Shown here piece by piece: positions 36,101 through 49,169 of a stretch of DNA of 64,000 bases. Positions within the stretch are counted from its first letter, which is position 1, and the number at the start of each line of letters is the position of its first letter. Under the pieces are notes generated by a model. The model was not told the DNA's origin, ran no database searches, and saw only the letters and a program-made list of their open reading frames with translations. Source of the stretch: Adineta ricciae (taxonomy: Eukaryota > Rotifera > Eurotatoria > Adinetida > Adinetidae). The stretch spans positions 1 to 64,000 of the forward strand of contig CAJNOJ010000177.1 in the NCBI GenBank assembly GCA_905250025.1, read 5' to 3'. The translations under genes and the position numbers were made by a program.

Positions 36101-36936
36101 TCTCCGATCGCTTGAATCGATATCTTTTAGGACGATGGCTTGGACACAGTTGTCATTGATTACGTCTCCTTCACTGAGAATACCATTAGTCGCTTCCTTA
36201 TCATGGAATACATCATTTCGATGTTACTCAAAGGAAGTGAACCATTATTTCAGGAAGTAAAGATCAAGAATTTCTCAGCAGCGCGTTAATTAGATCTGTT
36301 TAGATGCAGTACAAACTTTCAGTACAAGTCTCCGAAAACTTTAATATGATGACTATAGTGGAGTTTCAAACAGCAATTGAAAATATTGCTTATACGAGTG
36401 ATGAACGACTTGTGTCAAGAGTTTTCAATCGAGCTGAACGTCATTCGCAGTGGAATAATATCAAAGGTTCTGTGCTGATGACGAAACTAGCACGTAAGAC
36501 ACGGATTTTCCGTCGCGATTGATGAATATCGATGAATTGTTTGTAGATATTGCATCGTATTTGTATTTTATACAATTTCTCGAAGAGCAGAAAGAACCGT
36601 TCGATGAAAAAGTTCAAAAAGAAATCAATCTACACAAGAAAAGCGAAGAAGAATACAGTAAAATAGAAATAATCACGTTCAAAACGGTTTGAAATGTGTC
36701 ATTTTCTTTTTAGAAAGTCGAACAAGAAAACAAGTTGTTGATGAACAAAGAACATTACTGAAATATGCTCAAATAAAATCACTGGGAAATATTCTCTACG
36801 AGTATGTTACCAGAAATTTCCTTCTGTTGATTAATAATTGTTGAATTTTAGAATGGACAATGTTTCGTTATCTGATGACAGCAAAGATTTCACTGCGTCG
36901 AAGAGCTTTATCAATGAAAACACTTCATCAACATAA
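33190..36936 (+). CDS. 864-aa coiled-coil protein, possibly TSNAXIP1-like, 23 exons
   Basis: Twenty-three short exons join in continuous phase from ATG 33190 to TAA 36936; introns are 45-70 bp. Residues about 1-65 resemble the TSNAXIP1 N-terminal helical region (FNAFDQIIPQLGVF, LATRLRNEFF); this is a weak resemblance. Residues 75-330 are strong coiled coil (KNRDLNQTFEKIQQMD, LKATLEERDKDIE). A Cys-rich patch (YCESCADNTYLCPHKF) lies near 390. The C-terminal 400 residues are an all-helical domain of unknown family. No signal peptide or membrane segment is present. The composition suits a ciliary or centriolar structural protein, but this is inference. Confidence 0.7.
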
Positions 36937-38397
36937 ATATGATCACATTTTCTGATATATTTTGCTAAATAAAGAGCAAATGTTTGGAAATTTCAGTACA
37001 TTACTCTTGTCTAATCCTGTTCTTCAATGAATTAGGATATTTTTTTTGCTCATCTTTCATCAAGTACTGACGAGATGCTTTCAAAACATGGGTACAGTTC
37101 AAATAATTGATGGATTTCTCTTGTGTCACACGATTCAAAAGATAATTAGTTCGCACACGAATAATCCTTTTTTATAGTCAGCTAATGTTTAAATAATAAA
37201 ATAGATTGTTAATTACAGTGTACTCGTTCACATTCAATTTTAAAAGAGGCTTCGTGAGACCTCTTATGGAGAGATAGTGGGTAATACATTATTCATAACT
37301 ATATGTCGTAGATATATTTGAGGCTTCAAGAAGCTCTGTTATCAGATAGTTAAAGAAACTTATCGTATACTGTAGCTTCATTCTATGTTGATTAGATTTT
37401 GAAATATACCAAACTTTCTATGGTTTCAGAACATAGAAACGTTTTTTTATACTGAGACTTGGAAGTTTAATGAGCTTGCAGATGTCGATGAAACGTAAAG
37501 CAGACTAACGGTTAATTGTCGTGTTTAGGTTACAACGTCCTTTAGACGCTAACGGAAACTATCTGAAGAAAACTCTACATTCAACAGCTCAATAGAATCT
37601 CCTGAGATAAATATATACGGTCGCAAGTCATACGAGAAAAGACGATCCGTTTTAGCTAGAAAAAAGCATATTATTCATCATGCAATTACTCCAGTCATAC
37701 AACTGATAATTAACGCTCAGCCCTCACAAGCCTAAAATTGCGAATGTTACCAGTGTTAATTGACATAGTATCTACGACATCAATAAGTTATGCAAAAGTA
37801 AAAAAAATCGAACGTTGGATCGTATATATTTCCAAGTACACTATCTTTAGCGCATATTAAGTTCTTTAGATACCGTCAGATAGGTACATTTTTTTATATT
37901 TTCTAAAATTATATTCTTATTTAACTCAATTAATAACAATACGTGCGCTTGCGACCAATCTGCTCTCTAAACAATTAAAATTTCTCATTGAGCACTCTGA
38001 GATATTCAATTTTTTCCTGTCTAAGTCTCCTTTCGTAGAGGATAATTAGTAGTACTTCAAAGTAGTTCGTACTTTGCCTACAATCAGCTTCGATAGTCAA
38101 GAGAGATTGAACAAGAAAAGAAAAAAGATCTTCACTCGAGGGCCTGTCGTATTCAAAGCATTTTCTTAACACTGCTATTCAGAATGCCGTGTCATATTTA
38201 ATAGAAACTCTGTGTAGATAACGATATGTTTTTCTCTTTAGAAATATTAATTCAAATGAATAACAGCGAAGTCTATCACGAAATTCTACTAGCATATGTC
38301 ACTTATCTGTTTAGATTGGTATAATAAGGTTATTGACAAAGTAGGTCAACAAGTCAACACATATACCTTGTACTAAATTTATTAACAAACATTCAGA
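36937..38397. other. 1.5-kb gene-free stretch
   Basis: An AATAAA near 36968 fits the 3' end of the preceding gene. The rest has no supportable gene on either strand. The minus ORF 37975-38172 has no domain and no splice context. The upstream region of the GPCR at 38398 ends in ACATTCAG, directly before the ATG. Confidence 0.4.
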
Positions 38398-39405
38398 ATG
38401 TCGCAAAATGTTTCCTATGATGACTCTATTGATTCAAATGCTAATATAAGTTTAGTAACAATCGATTATTATCTCCATACGTGCATCTTACCTGTAATTA
38501 TCGTCTTTGGCACTATTGGTAATATAGCGAATATTTATATTTTTACACGACCAGTGTTATATCGTTCGTGTTCAATCTATTTTCTTGCTGGAGGTATAAA
38601 TGGGCTTTTACTATTATTGTTTGGTACAACAACTCGTTGGTTAGGTCACGCCTTTCATAATTTAGATGCTACGGAATACTCGTTGTTTTTCTGCCGGTTT
38701 CGATTCTATTTTATCAATGTTATTTATGATTTAGCTCCATACTTCATAGCTTGCGTTACTGTTGATCGGTACTGTTCGAGTTCAACAAGCGTGAACATCC
38801 GTCGCCTGAGTGCCCGTCCTAAACTCGCATACCTAGTCGTATTTGGCGTCACTTTGTTATCCTGCTTAGTGTTCCTTCATACTCCCTTTTATTACACAAT
38901 AATCGATTCGTCATGTCAACCGATGTCAGGGGTTTATACTCGATTTTATTCTTCATTTGCTGCGGCCTACTATTTCCTCGGTGTTATAATCATTATCATC
39001 TTTGGATTAGGTACAACCTACAATGTTCGAATGCAGAGAAAAAGAATTCAACCAGTCATGATCCGCACGACTAAAATCGATCGAAAACGACAACGTAGCG
39101 ACGGGCAATTGTTGTTAATACTATTCGTACATGTTGCATGTTATATTTGCCTGGCAATGCCATATCATATCCTATCAATTTTTGCTGCAGTTCAACCAGC
39201 ATTTTTGAAAAATTCAACATTTCTTTTCATCCAAGATGTTACTATCATAACATTGAACATCAGTCAAGCCGTAAGTACAACCTAGATCGTTAAAAAGAAG
39301 ATATGGAAACTTTTGAAAGTAAACTAAGTTGGTACATTCCATGATTTTCCTATGGTATCCTAGATTTCGAATGCGAATCTTTTATCTCTGACTTACTATC
39401 AGTAA
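38398..39405 (+). pseudogene. rhodopsin-like orphan GPCR with degenerate TM7
   Basis: Exon 38398-39270 encodes six clear transmembrane helices: TM1 with GTIGNIANIYIF; TM2; TM3 ending in VTVDRYCSSS (the DRY motif is present); TM4; TM5; a basic third loop; TM6 with the CLAMPYHIL motif; and the start of TM7. N-glycosylation sites lie in the N-terminus. After a 93-bp intron the next exon (39364-39405) stops after 13 codons and has no NPxxY. One base out of frame, the same DNA reads FYL-stop-LTIS, close to the SFYLYT end of TM7 expected for such receptors. This suggests a frameshift plus nonsense change. The ligand is unknown; peptide-receptor-like. Confidence 0.6.
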
Positions 39406-40611
39406 TAATAATTATCACTATACAATGGATCCGCGTTTTCCTTTGATTACACAGACATTTCTAATCAAAAACATGAGGAAAAGGCATGAGATTAAATATT
39501 TTAATCTCTTTCTTCGGCGTTTATTACCGAAGACCCGAATTTGTTTTTCCCCAAAGAAAACCGTTAACAACATGCAATTAATCACACGTTCTTTGTTTTA
39601 TCTTAGATTGATTGTTATGTGTACATATTCACGGCCAATCTCTACCGAAAAGAACTATTACTTCTTATGAAATACATTTTCAAACAACAACCAGTTCGGC
39701 TAAGGAGAGCACTCAATAATACTGGCTCAACGACTGACCGTCAATAAGATCAAACTTGACCATAAAACCGGCTTAGTTATATTTTTCAAGAAGATAATCA
39801 ACTGAAAGAAATCTATGAATGTTTTTTATGCACTTCCTGATACTATCTATTCTAAGTTTGAAAAGATACATCTGTGTTTACATTCGATTCTACTTGCTTT
39901 GAAAACAAATGGTCAAAAGCAATTATCAATCATTTAGACGTAAAATGGCATTTCATTGTACAATATTCTTGCTTCAAAGGTTACAGAGTATTCTAATCTT
40001 TGATTTGAAAACGATTCATTTTATCAGCAAATATATTCCTTTCATGTCATGTTACATACCGTAACTTCACATGATACTAAGAAAAGCACATTCTTCTTCG
40101 GATATATGATGACGCATTTTGGGATTTGAATTCTTTCTCAGCTAATAATAGATCAACTCCTTCTCAAAAATCATGTTCATGATTTTCTCAAGTTCTTCTT
40201 CATAGATGTTTCTTATTGTCATGGTATTCGAGAAGTACATAGACAGTTGGTATCGTTCAGAACTCCATCTTGCATTTTACAGCGAAAATATGTTATTAAA
40301 ATGATTGTTTGCTTTGGTGCCATTTGCGAATTTAGACGATTTTGCAACTACGTAGATGAATTTTATTGAAATGACAATATAATGCACGTCATCATCTTCA
40401 TTCTGTTATTCTATATATAAGAATTAGCATGTACGTGTCGTTACTCAACCTTAGACAAGCAATTTTAAATTCACACATCGAAATCCTTTTTTGTTCGAAA
40501 GATACAACACGTTCCAATCAACATTCGTTGTAAAAGAACATTTATTTTTAGTTTTATATATATATATATATGTGAAAGGACGTTCTTATGTGAAGCATGT
40601 ACATATACGAA

Positions 40612-40662
40612 ACATTTTCTCTTTTTATCATTAGATATATATATGATAAGAAAAGAAAATGT
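40612..40662. repeat. imperfect 20-bp inverted repeat (hairpin)
   Basis: The left arm ACATTTTCTCTTTTTATCAT (40612-40631) pairs with the right arm at 40643-40662. Eighteen of 20 positions are Watson-Crick pairs, one is a G-U wobble and one is a mismatch. An 11-nt TA-rich loop lies between. It could be a small foldback element remnant or a hairpin RNA precursor. No other evidence for a gene exists here. Confidence 0.5.
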
Positions 40663-41970
40663 GTCAGTATATCTTCGATCGTTGCTTATTTTGGCCTTAT
40701 GGGACTTATTAGCATAGACATCATAACTTAATCGTTCTTATCCTTCAATCTTACGACTTTTTCTTTGTTTCAATCAATACGTGTCTAGTTGATTAATACG
40801 TGCAAATCGGATACGTTGCTTTCGTCATCAAAACACGTATAGACGGTAAATAACGAATAAAACTATCGTCACTTAACTGCCAATTACACTTCGGAGATGA
40901 TCAATTTGAAGATGCGTATAAATTTTCCAATAACTCATATCTCCTAGACAAGGTAATCTAGATTTTCAACATTTATCAATGACGAAAGACTAAACAAAGT
41001 GGGCGATGTTCTTCGTTTCTCTCTCTTTAAAAAAAACGTATACATAGCGTATACTTATCCTTTGCGAATACGAGAATGAAATAGTGAAAGGTCAATTTGT
41101 TGATTGTTTGTTGTTTTGAGGGTGTAGTAAAAGTAGAAAAAGAATCGAAAGACAGTATTTCGATAGACTTATTATATATTTTAAAATAGAGATTTATAAT
41201 GTTATTTCGCTTATCTGTTTACACAAACGGAATATGTTACATTCCTTTGAAAACTCGAAAATTATATCTTTCGAAGAGGTTATTATCTATTAATCTCTTC
41301 AATGAGACTTACATATGCATATCGTTTGTCAGTCATTTCTATTGTACCATCTGGTAAACGTCGAAAAAACGAGTGTATTCGCCACGCGCGTATACTACGC
41401 AAAACAAAGAGAACGACAATATTATTATATGTTTAAATTGCGTCTAAACGAGCTAGTTTACATAAACGTAAGTGATTCTTTTGTTTATTTCGACGTATTC
41501 GATGAAAACACTTACACGTCTATGAGTTCATTCAACAAAGAAGAAGTAACTTGTCAATAGATGTGATAGAATAAAGAGCGGCAAGTTCTTGTTTCTTTCT
41601 TTTTATAATAGAGTCGAATTATTACCGATCTTTTATATGATTTCGTCTTAGAAGAAGTCTATTAACTCGTTCCGTAAGCAGTGGAGTGAATTAAGAAGGG
41701 TGAGGACTCTTTGTATGTGATAATGAGGAGAAAAATATCTGTATCGAGTTTCATTTCAGTAATAAATACAAGTAAAATTGATGGTAATTTGAGCTAACCA
41801 TTAGAGATTCAATTGAATGATGTGACAATTTCGAAAGGGAACGAACAGATGGGTGAAGGGCACTATTACATCGTATCACTTTTCTTTTACATCGATTAGA
41901 ACAGAGTGTAGACCAAGAGTGTCGGGAGAAAACGTTCGTTTTTTGTTGCTTTTCTTCTCTCCCCTCCTTT

Positions 41971-41988
41971 CTCTCTCTCTCTCTCTCT
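41971..41988. repeat. (CT)n microsatellite
   Basis: About nine CT units in a pyrimidine-rich context within the gene-free stretch. Confidence 0.8.
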
Positions 41989-43419
41989 CATACATTCAGT
42001 TTTCCTTCTTTTCTTTTTCCTACACGAAAAATAAATGATTAATTTGGGAAAAGGATCGCTTTGATATTCATGAAAGGTAAATAAATATTAATAAAGGGCT
42101 CGTTGGTTGCCATGCATAGTTTTATCGTTTTATGATCTGATGTGTTCGTGTCTATCACCATCAATAGATTGAATTGATTCTTATTCTCTGCTACTTTTGG
42201 TCATACGACATTTGTTTTCTTTTTGCCTTCATTCGTTCGTTTTTTCACACTCACTCTTCTTCTACTTGTTGTTAATGTCAATCATATAACTTATCTTATT
42301 CTTTTCTTTTTCACCTCGACTATTACGATTACTATTTCTATTTTACTTCTCCGGCCATTCATTTTCCCCCCAGGCAATGCAGTTCACCTTGAATATTTAC
42401 TTCGAATATTCTCAAATCGAATTAGTTCAAGTTGATCTTTTCTCGACTAAGACATCGAGGAACGCTTCTTGAGATCATTCATCTATCGGACAAGAAAAGA
42501 AAACAAACATTATTAATTCTCTTTCAATGGTATGTTAGATGTGAGTGTTTCTTTCCAGGTAGAGATCTATTTTCCATGGATATTCAATCTAAATAACATG
42601 AGAAGGTTCAATGAGATCATGAAACAAGCACACGAATTCACAGTCAATGTCTTTAGATTATTTAAGTATATTAGTTATAAAATAAGACAAATATGTTTAT
42701 GGTTTGTTTTTTTCTCTCTTGTTCTTGCTACGATCAGTTCTTTGCGCAAATGATTGTAGACCGAAGGAGTTAAAAGTAGGGAAAGAATGTTGTTTAGACA
42801 ACCATCGTAGACCTTTCTGAATTGTCACCATTAAGGGTGACAGAAGTGTCATTTGATTATTTTCTTCGCTTCTGTTCGATTCGCTTCGTCACGTCTCGAG
42901 AGAGGTTTCTCTCATTAAAGATGCTCCTATTTGATTTCTGGCAAAAAAAAAGAAAAAAAAGTCGTCTGTTAATACAAAGTCGAGAGGGTGAGAGAAATCT
43001 TCTTTTCTAAATACAAATTCGTTTAATCAGAAAGATTAGTCAATGAATTTCACATCATTCTTTGAAAAGAAACGAAATATTCAGTTGGCTCTAGTCATTG
43101 CTTACATTGACATCGATCAGACCAGGATGGATTAAAATAGAAATATAAGCTTTCCTATGTTAATCAATGCTAGATATATCAGAAATGACTGATGCTCGTC
43201 TTGTTTGGGACTATGTGAGAAATGCTTCAGAATAGTAATTTTCTTTTGAAAGTGAAAGAGAATATTACAGAGTTCTTTCCTTTTCTTTTCCTATAGAAAC
43301 CAAACGTCATTTCCGACATATATCGAGTGAATTGATTATTTTCTAGATGATCTTTCAATTCTATATAATAGACATGAGACAACAACTTTTTTAATTATAA
43401 ACTACGAAATGATGTGACG

Positions 43420-45559
43420 ATGTCAAACGAGATTCCACACAAAGCACCTCCAGTCATATTTACTTACAACGTTTCACGAATGGTCAACGAAACAACGACA
43501 ACAACTGCTGTCACCACAAATTCGTATTCATTCGTTGAACAAACAATTATTGCTACGACGAACAGTATCTCTCTGAAAACCACTGATATTTCTTCGTTAG
43601 CATGTTTTGGATTTGTTATACTTATATTAGCTACAGTGGCTGGTAATACGCTGGTACTATTAGCGCTTTATCTTGACAAACGTCTTCACTCGCCGTCCTT
43701 TTATTTAATTGCGAATATGGCTGTTGCTGATCTTTTACTTGGTAAAGTTCAATTCCTATCTTGCATGCGTTTTTTGTTATTTATGTTTTTTTCGTTTAGG
43801 TTTATTTGTATTACCACTATCATCTGTGCTCGAATTACTTAACGACCGTTGGATATTTGGAGAAGGTCTCTGTGCTGCGTGGTTAGCTGTTGATGTACTC
43901 TGCTGTACAGCATCCATTATGGGTTTAATGGCCATTTCCATTGATCGATATTTAGGTGTAACGAGACCATTGATTTACAGTAGTATCATGAATATTCGAC
44001 GAACAATTTATTTGATCATTGTTGTATGGGCTGTTTCGATATTAACATCTGTTGTACCTCTATTTGGCTTGACTGATCGAGGAAAACAATCCATGGGTCT
44101 GACACCCGATCAAGTATACCAGACATGCAAAGTGAACAAAAACACGTTTTATACAATATTTTCATCGATGATATCGTTTTATATTCCGGTTATTATTCTT
44201 CTTATACTCTATTCTCGTGTTTATCAAGAAGCAAAGAAGCAAGGCGAAAAATTAGAAAACGAGAAACGTCGTCTTTATCAAATCGATTATCAAGTTGCAT
44301 CCGACCACGTGCGTCGAAAACGAGCGAATACGAATAGTTTAACGACAGATAATCCTATTGTTGATCAACGTTCGCCAAGTCAAACACCTCGAACTACACG
44401 ATGTTATTCGAGTATTCCAGATGTGAATCGAAATGAAGTCGCAACTGCCCTTCTGAAAAATGGAACGGTTCCTGACGAAGATGGTAGTCTTGAAGAAATG
44501 CAATCAAAAAAAGATTACATCGAGCTTAAGGTATGATCACAACGACCTATTTTCAATCAACTCGCTTACCCTTTCGATTTTGAGAAATATGCGTATTCAT
44601 ACTAGATCTAGACGGTCAACATAGACTAAGAATACTTTTTCTTTAGAATAATAATCTCGATGATGATACTGTACATTCCGGTTCATCTCTCGCTCAACAC
44701 ATCATGAACGTTCGTCGTTCACTTGGCAAACGTATTTCCTCTACGATCAATCGTGCTTCTCAACCTCATCTACCTCATCTTCCACATCTCCATCATCACA
44801 ATCACCACAGTGGTCAAATATCACACAATGATGAATTATTAATCATTAGACGTAAATTAAATAATCTCAAACGCGAAAAGAAAGCTTTTCGCACACTCGG
44901 CCTTATTTTAAGTGCATTACTCATTTGTTGGTTACCGTTTTTTGTTACTTTACCTATGATGGCCATACTCAAAGATCATCGTGTCATAAAAGATGAAAAC
45001 ACAGGAAACGCATGGTTTAAAATCACATTTTGGCTCGGTTATTGTAACTCAGCTGTAAGTTTTTTCATGTTGTCAAAACTAATTGCATTGATATTCGAGT
45101 TTTTAGTTGAATCCATTTGTGTACGCATTTTCGAATCGTGCCATTCGACGAGCATTTCGTCAAATTATCTTTCGACGTTTTTGTTGTTGGTGTGGCTTTC
45201 GATGTTGGTTATGTCGATACTTTTGTCCAACTAAAGCCAATGCTTACAATGAACAATTAGCATCTCAATATCAGTATACGCATAGCAGTTCATATACAAC
45301 TCAAACATCGCAGATAGCACCACGGAGAGCGAGTTCGTTAACAGGTGATGTTCTTCGAACAGATGTCAAGGTTGCCAATGGTTTCGAAGCATTGTCGAGT
45401 TCACCGAAGACACCAAATCGAACACCTGGGCATAGTGGTCCAGTTGTTTCTTTTGCTGATTTTCTTGCCGAGACAGGTGAAGACGAAGTTTTATCGAATG
45501 GGGATGCACACTCGAATGAAGAAGTGAATCCAATCACACCAGCAAAGATTTCTTCGTAA
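43420..45559 (+). CDS. biogenic amine GPCR, alpha1-adrenergic/octopamine-like
   Basis: Four exons (43420-43741, 43800-44530, 44647-45054, 45107-45559) encode 637 residues. The N-terminus carries NVS and NET glycosylation sites. TM1 has GNTLVLLAL and TM2 has ANMAVADLLLG. TM3 (WLAVDVLCCTASIMGLMAISIDRY) contains the amine-binding Asp, closely like alpha1-adrenergic receptors, and DRY. TM5 follows. A very long third loop contains a His/Pro-rich stretch. TM6 has LICWLPFF and TM7 has LNPFVYAF. The tail has a Cys cluster (RFCCWCGFRCWLC), likely palmitoylated. It should couple to G proteins on binding octopamine, noradrenaline or a similar amine; the ligand cannot be fixed. The loop length of about 240 residues is unusual. 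Confidence 0.88.
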
Positions 45560-46099
45560 ACCAATTCTATATCGAATAGATTGATTCTTATGATCTCGGT
45601 GTAGTTTAACGGTGATTGGTTTTGTTTTTGTTTCTTGTATTTGAATTTGTATAGTTCAATTTTTCATCGTTTCTTGCTCTTGTTGAGACTTTTGTCATGT
45701 GACTTGAATTCATTCATTCCATTTCAAATTCTATTTTCTTTTTCTCTCTTTTCTTAGCACATATTTTTTATCGTTTTCTGCATGTCGATGGCCAGTTTCT
45801 TCTTCTCTTTTGTACAAAATGAGTTTATTTTCATGAAAACAAAACAACTTTTGCTTTACAAAATATAAATCAGCAAAACATAAGAAGTAAAAAGATACAA
45901 CATAGAACAAGGATTCAATCGGCTTATTTTCACCTATACAGCGGGAATAGATTAGCTCGAGTAAAGCACATGACATTGATATGTTCAAATCGAAATGGTA
46001 ATCAACAGCTGATCCTTGACATTTCAATTATCATTTAGAATCAATATCGATGTGTGTATACAGAGAGAACTGCCAATGATTTATCGATATCATTGGCAT
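45560..46099. other. convergent spacer, includes SELENOO 3' UTR
   Basis: The 3' ends of the amine receptor and SELENOO meet here. On the minus strand this must hold the SECIS element needed for SELENOO. I looked for the ATGA/AA/TGA core plus stem and found no convincing one by eye. The minus ORF 45731-46027 is not supported. Confidence 0.4.
46071..46098 (-). repeat. perfect 10-bp hairpin just after the SELENOO UGA
   Basis: TGCCAATGAT (46071-46080) and ATCATTGGCA (46089-46098) are exact reverse complements around an 8-nt loop. In the SELENOO mRNA the stem begins 10 nt after the in-frame UGA and 1 nt after the stop codon. The position suggests a selenocysteine-redefinition-type stem loop. Confidence 0.6.
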
Positions 46100-48924
<2,825 letters not shown>

Positions 48925-49169
48925 TTACATAATTGTTTGTGTATTTTTCAAAATTGACTTGTACGATTGACTATGGAACATTCATTAGTGTCAATTCGTA
49001 CGTTTATGTGAAATCTACTTCTTTCTCGAAAAATGCACTCTACTTATATTACCATGAGTCACTTCCACAGTAAAAGTTCGATGCGTACGTTATTTCATTC
49101 GTCGAAATTTCCACCAATCAGAGAACAGACATTCTTGTCTATTCAATTTGAATCATTTAACGTTAACTC
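48925..49169. promoter_or_regulatory. probable bidirectional promoter SELENOO / TEX10
   Basis: Only 245 bp separate two divergent start codons, so both promoters must overlap here. No specific element was recognised. Confidence 0.45.

Larger units (their letters stand above)
39406..43419. other. 4-kb gene-free stretch upstream of the aminergic receptor
   Basis: No coding exon could be supported. ORFs at 39425-39670, 41315-41560, 41853-42038, 42223-42435, 42532-42753 and 42822-43010 are low-complexity or lack domains. It contains a TA-repeat near 40555-40571, a hairpin at 40612-40662 and a (CT)n tract at about 41971-41988. It most likely holds long regulatory sequence or non-coding 5' exons of the receptor gene at 43420. 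Confidence 0.45.

Noticed and set aside
41315..43010. Series of 60-80-codon plus-strand ORFs
   Set aside because: They are pyrimidine-rich or low-complexity, with no domains, no consistent splice sites and no shared frame.
45301..45564. 87-codon minus-strand ORF
   Set aside because: It lies antisense to the C-terminal exon of the amine receptor and has no features of its own.
45960..46055. SECIS element for SELENOO (ATGA near 46033 on the minus strand)
   Set aside because: The ATGA and a later TGAT exist, but the stem between them does not pair convincingly. The SECIS is left unassigned.
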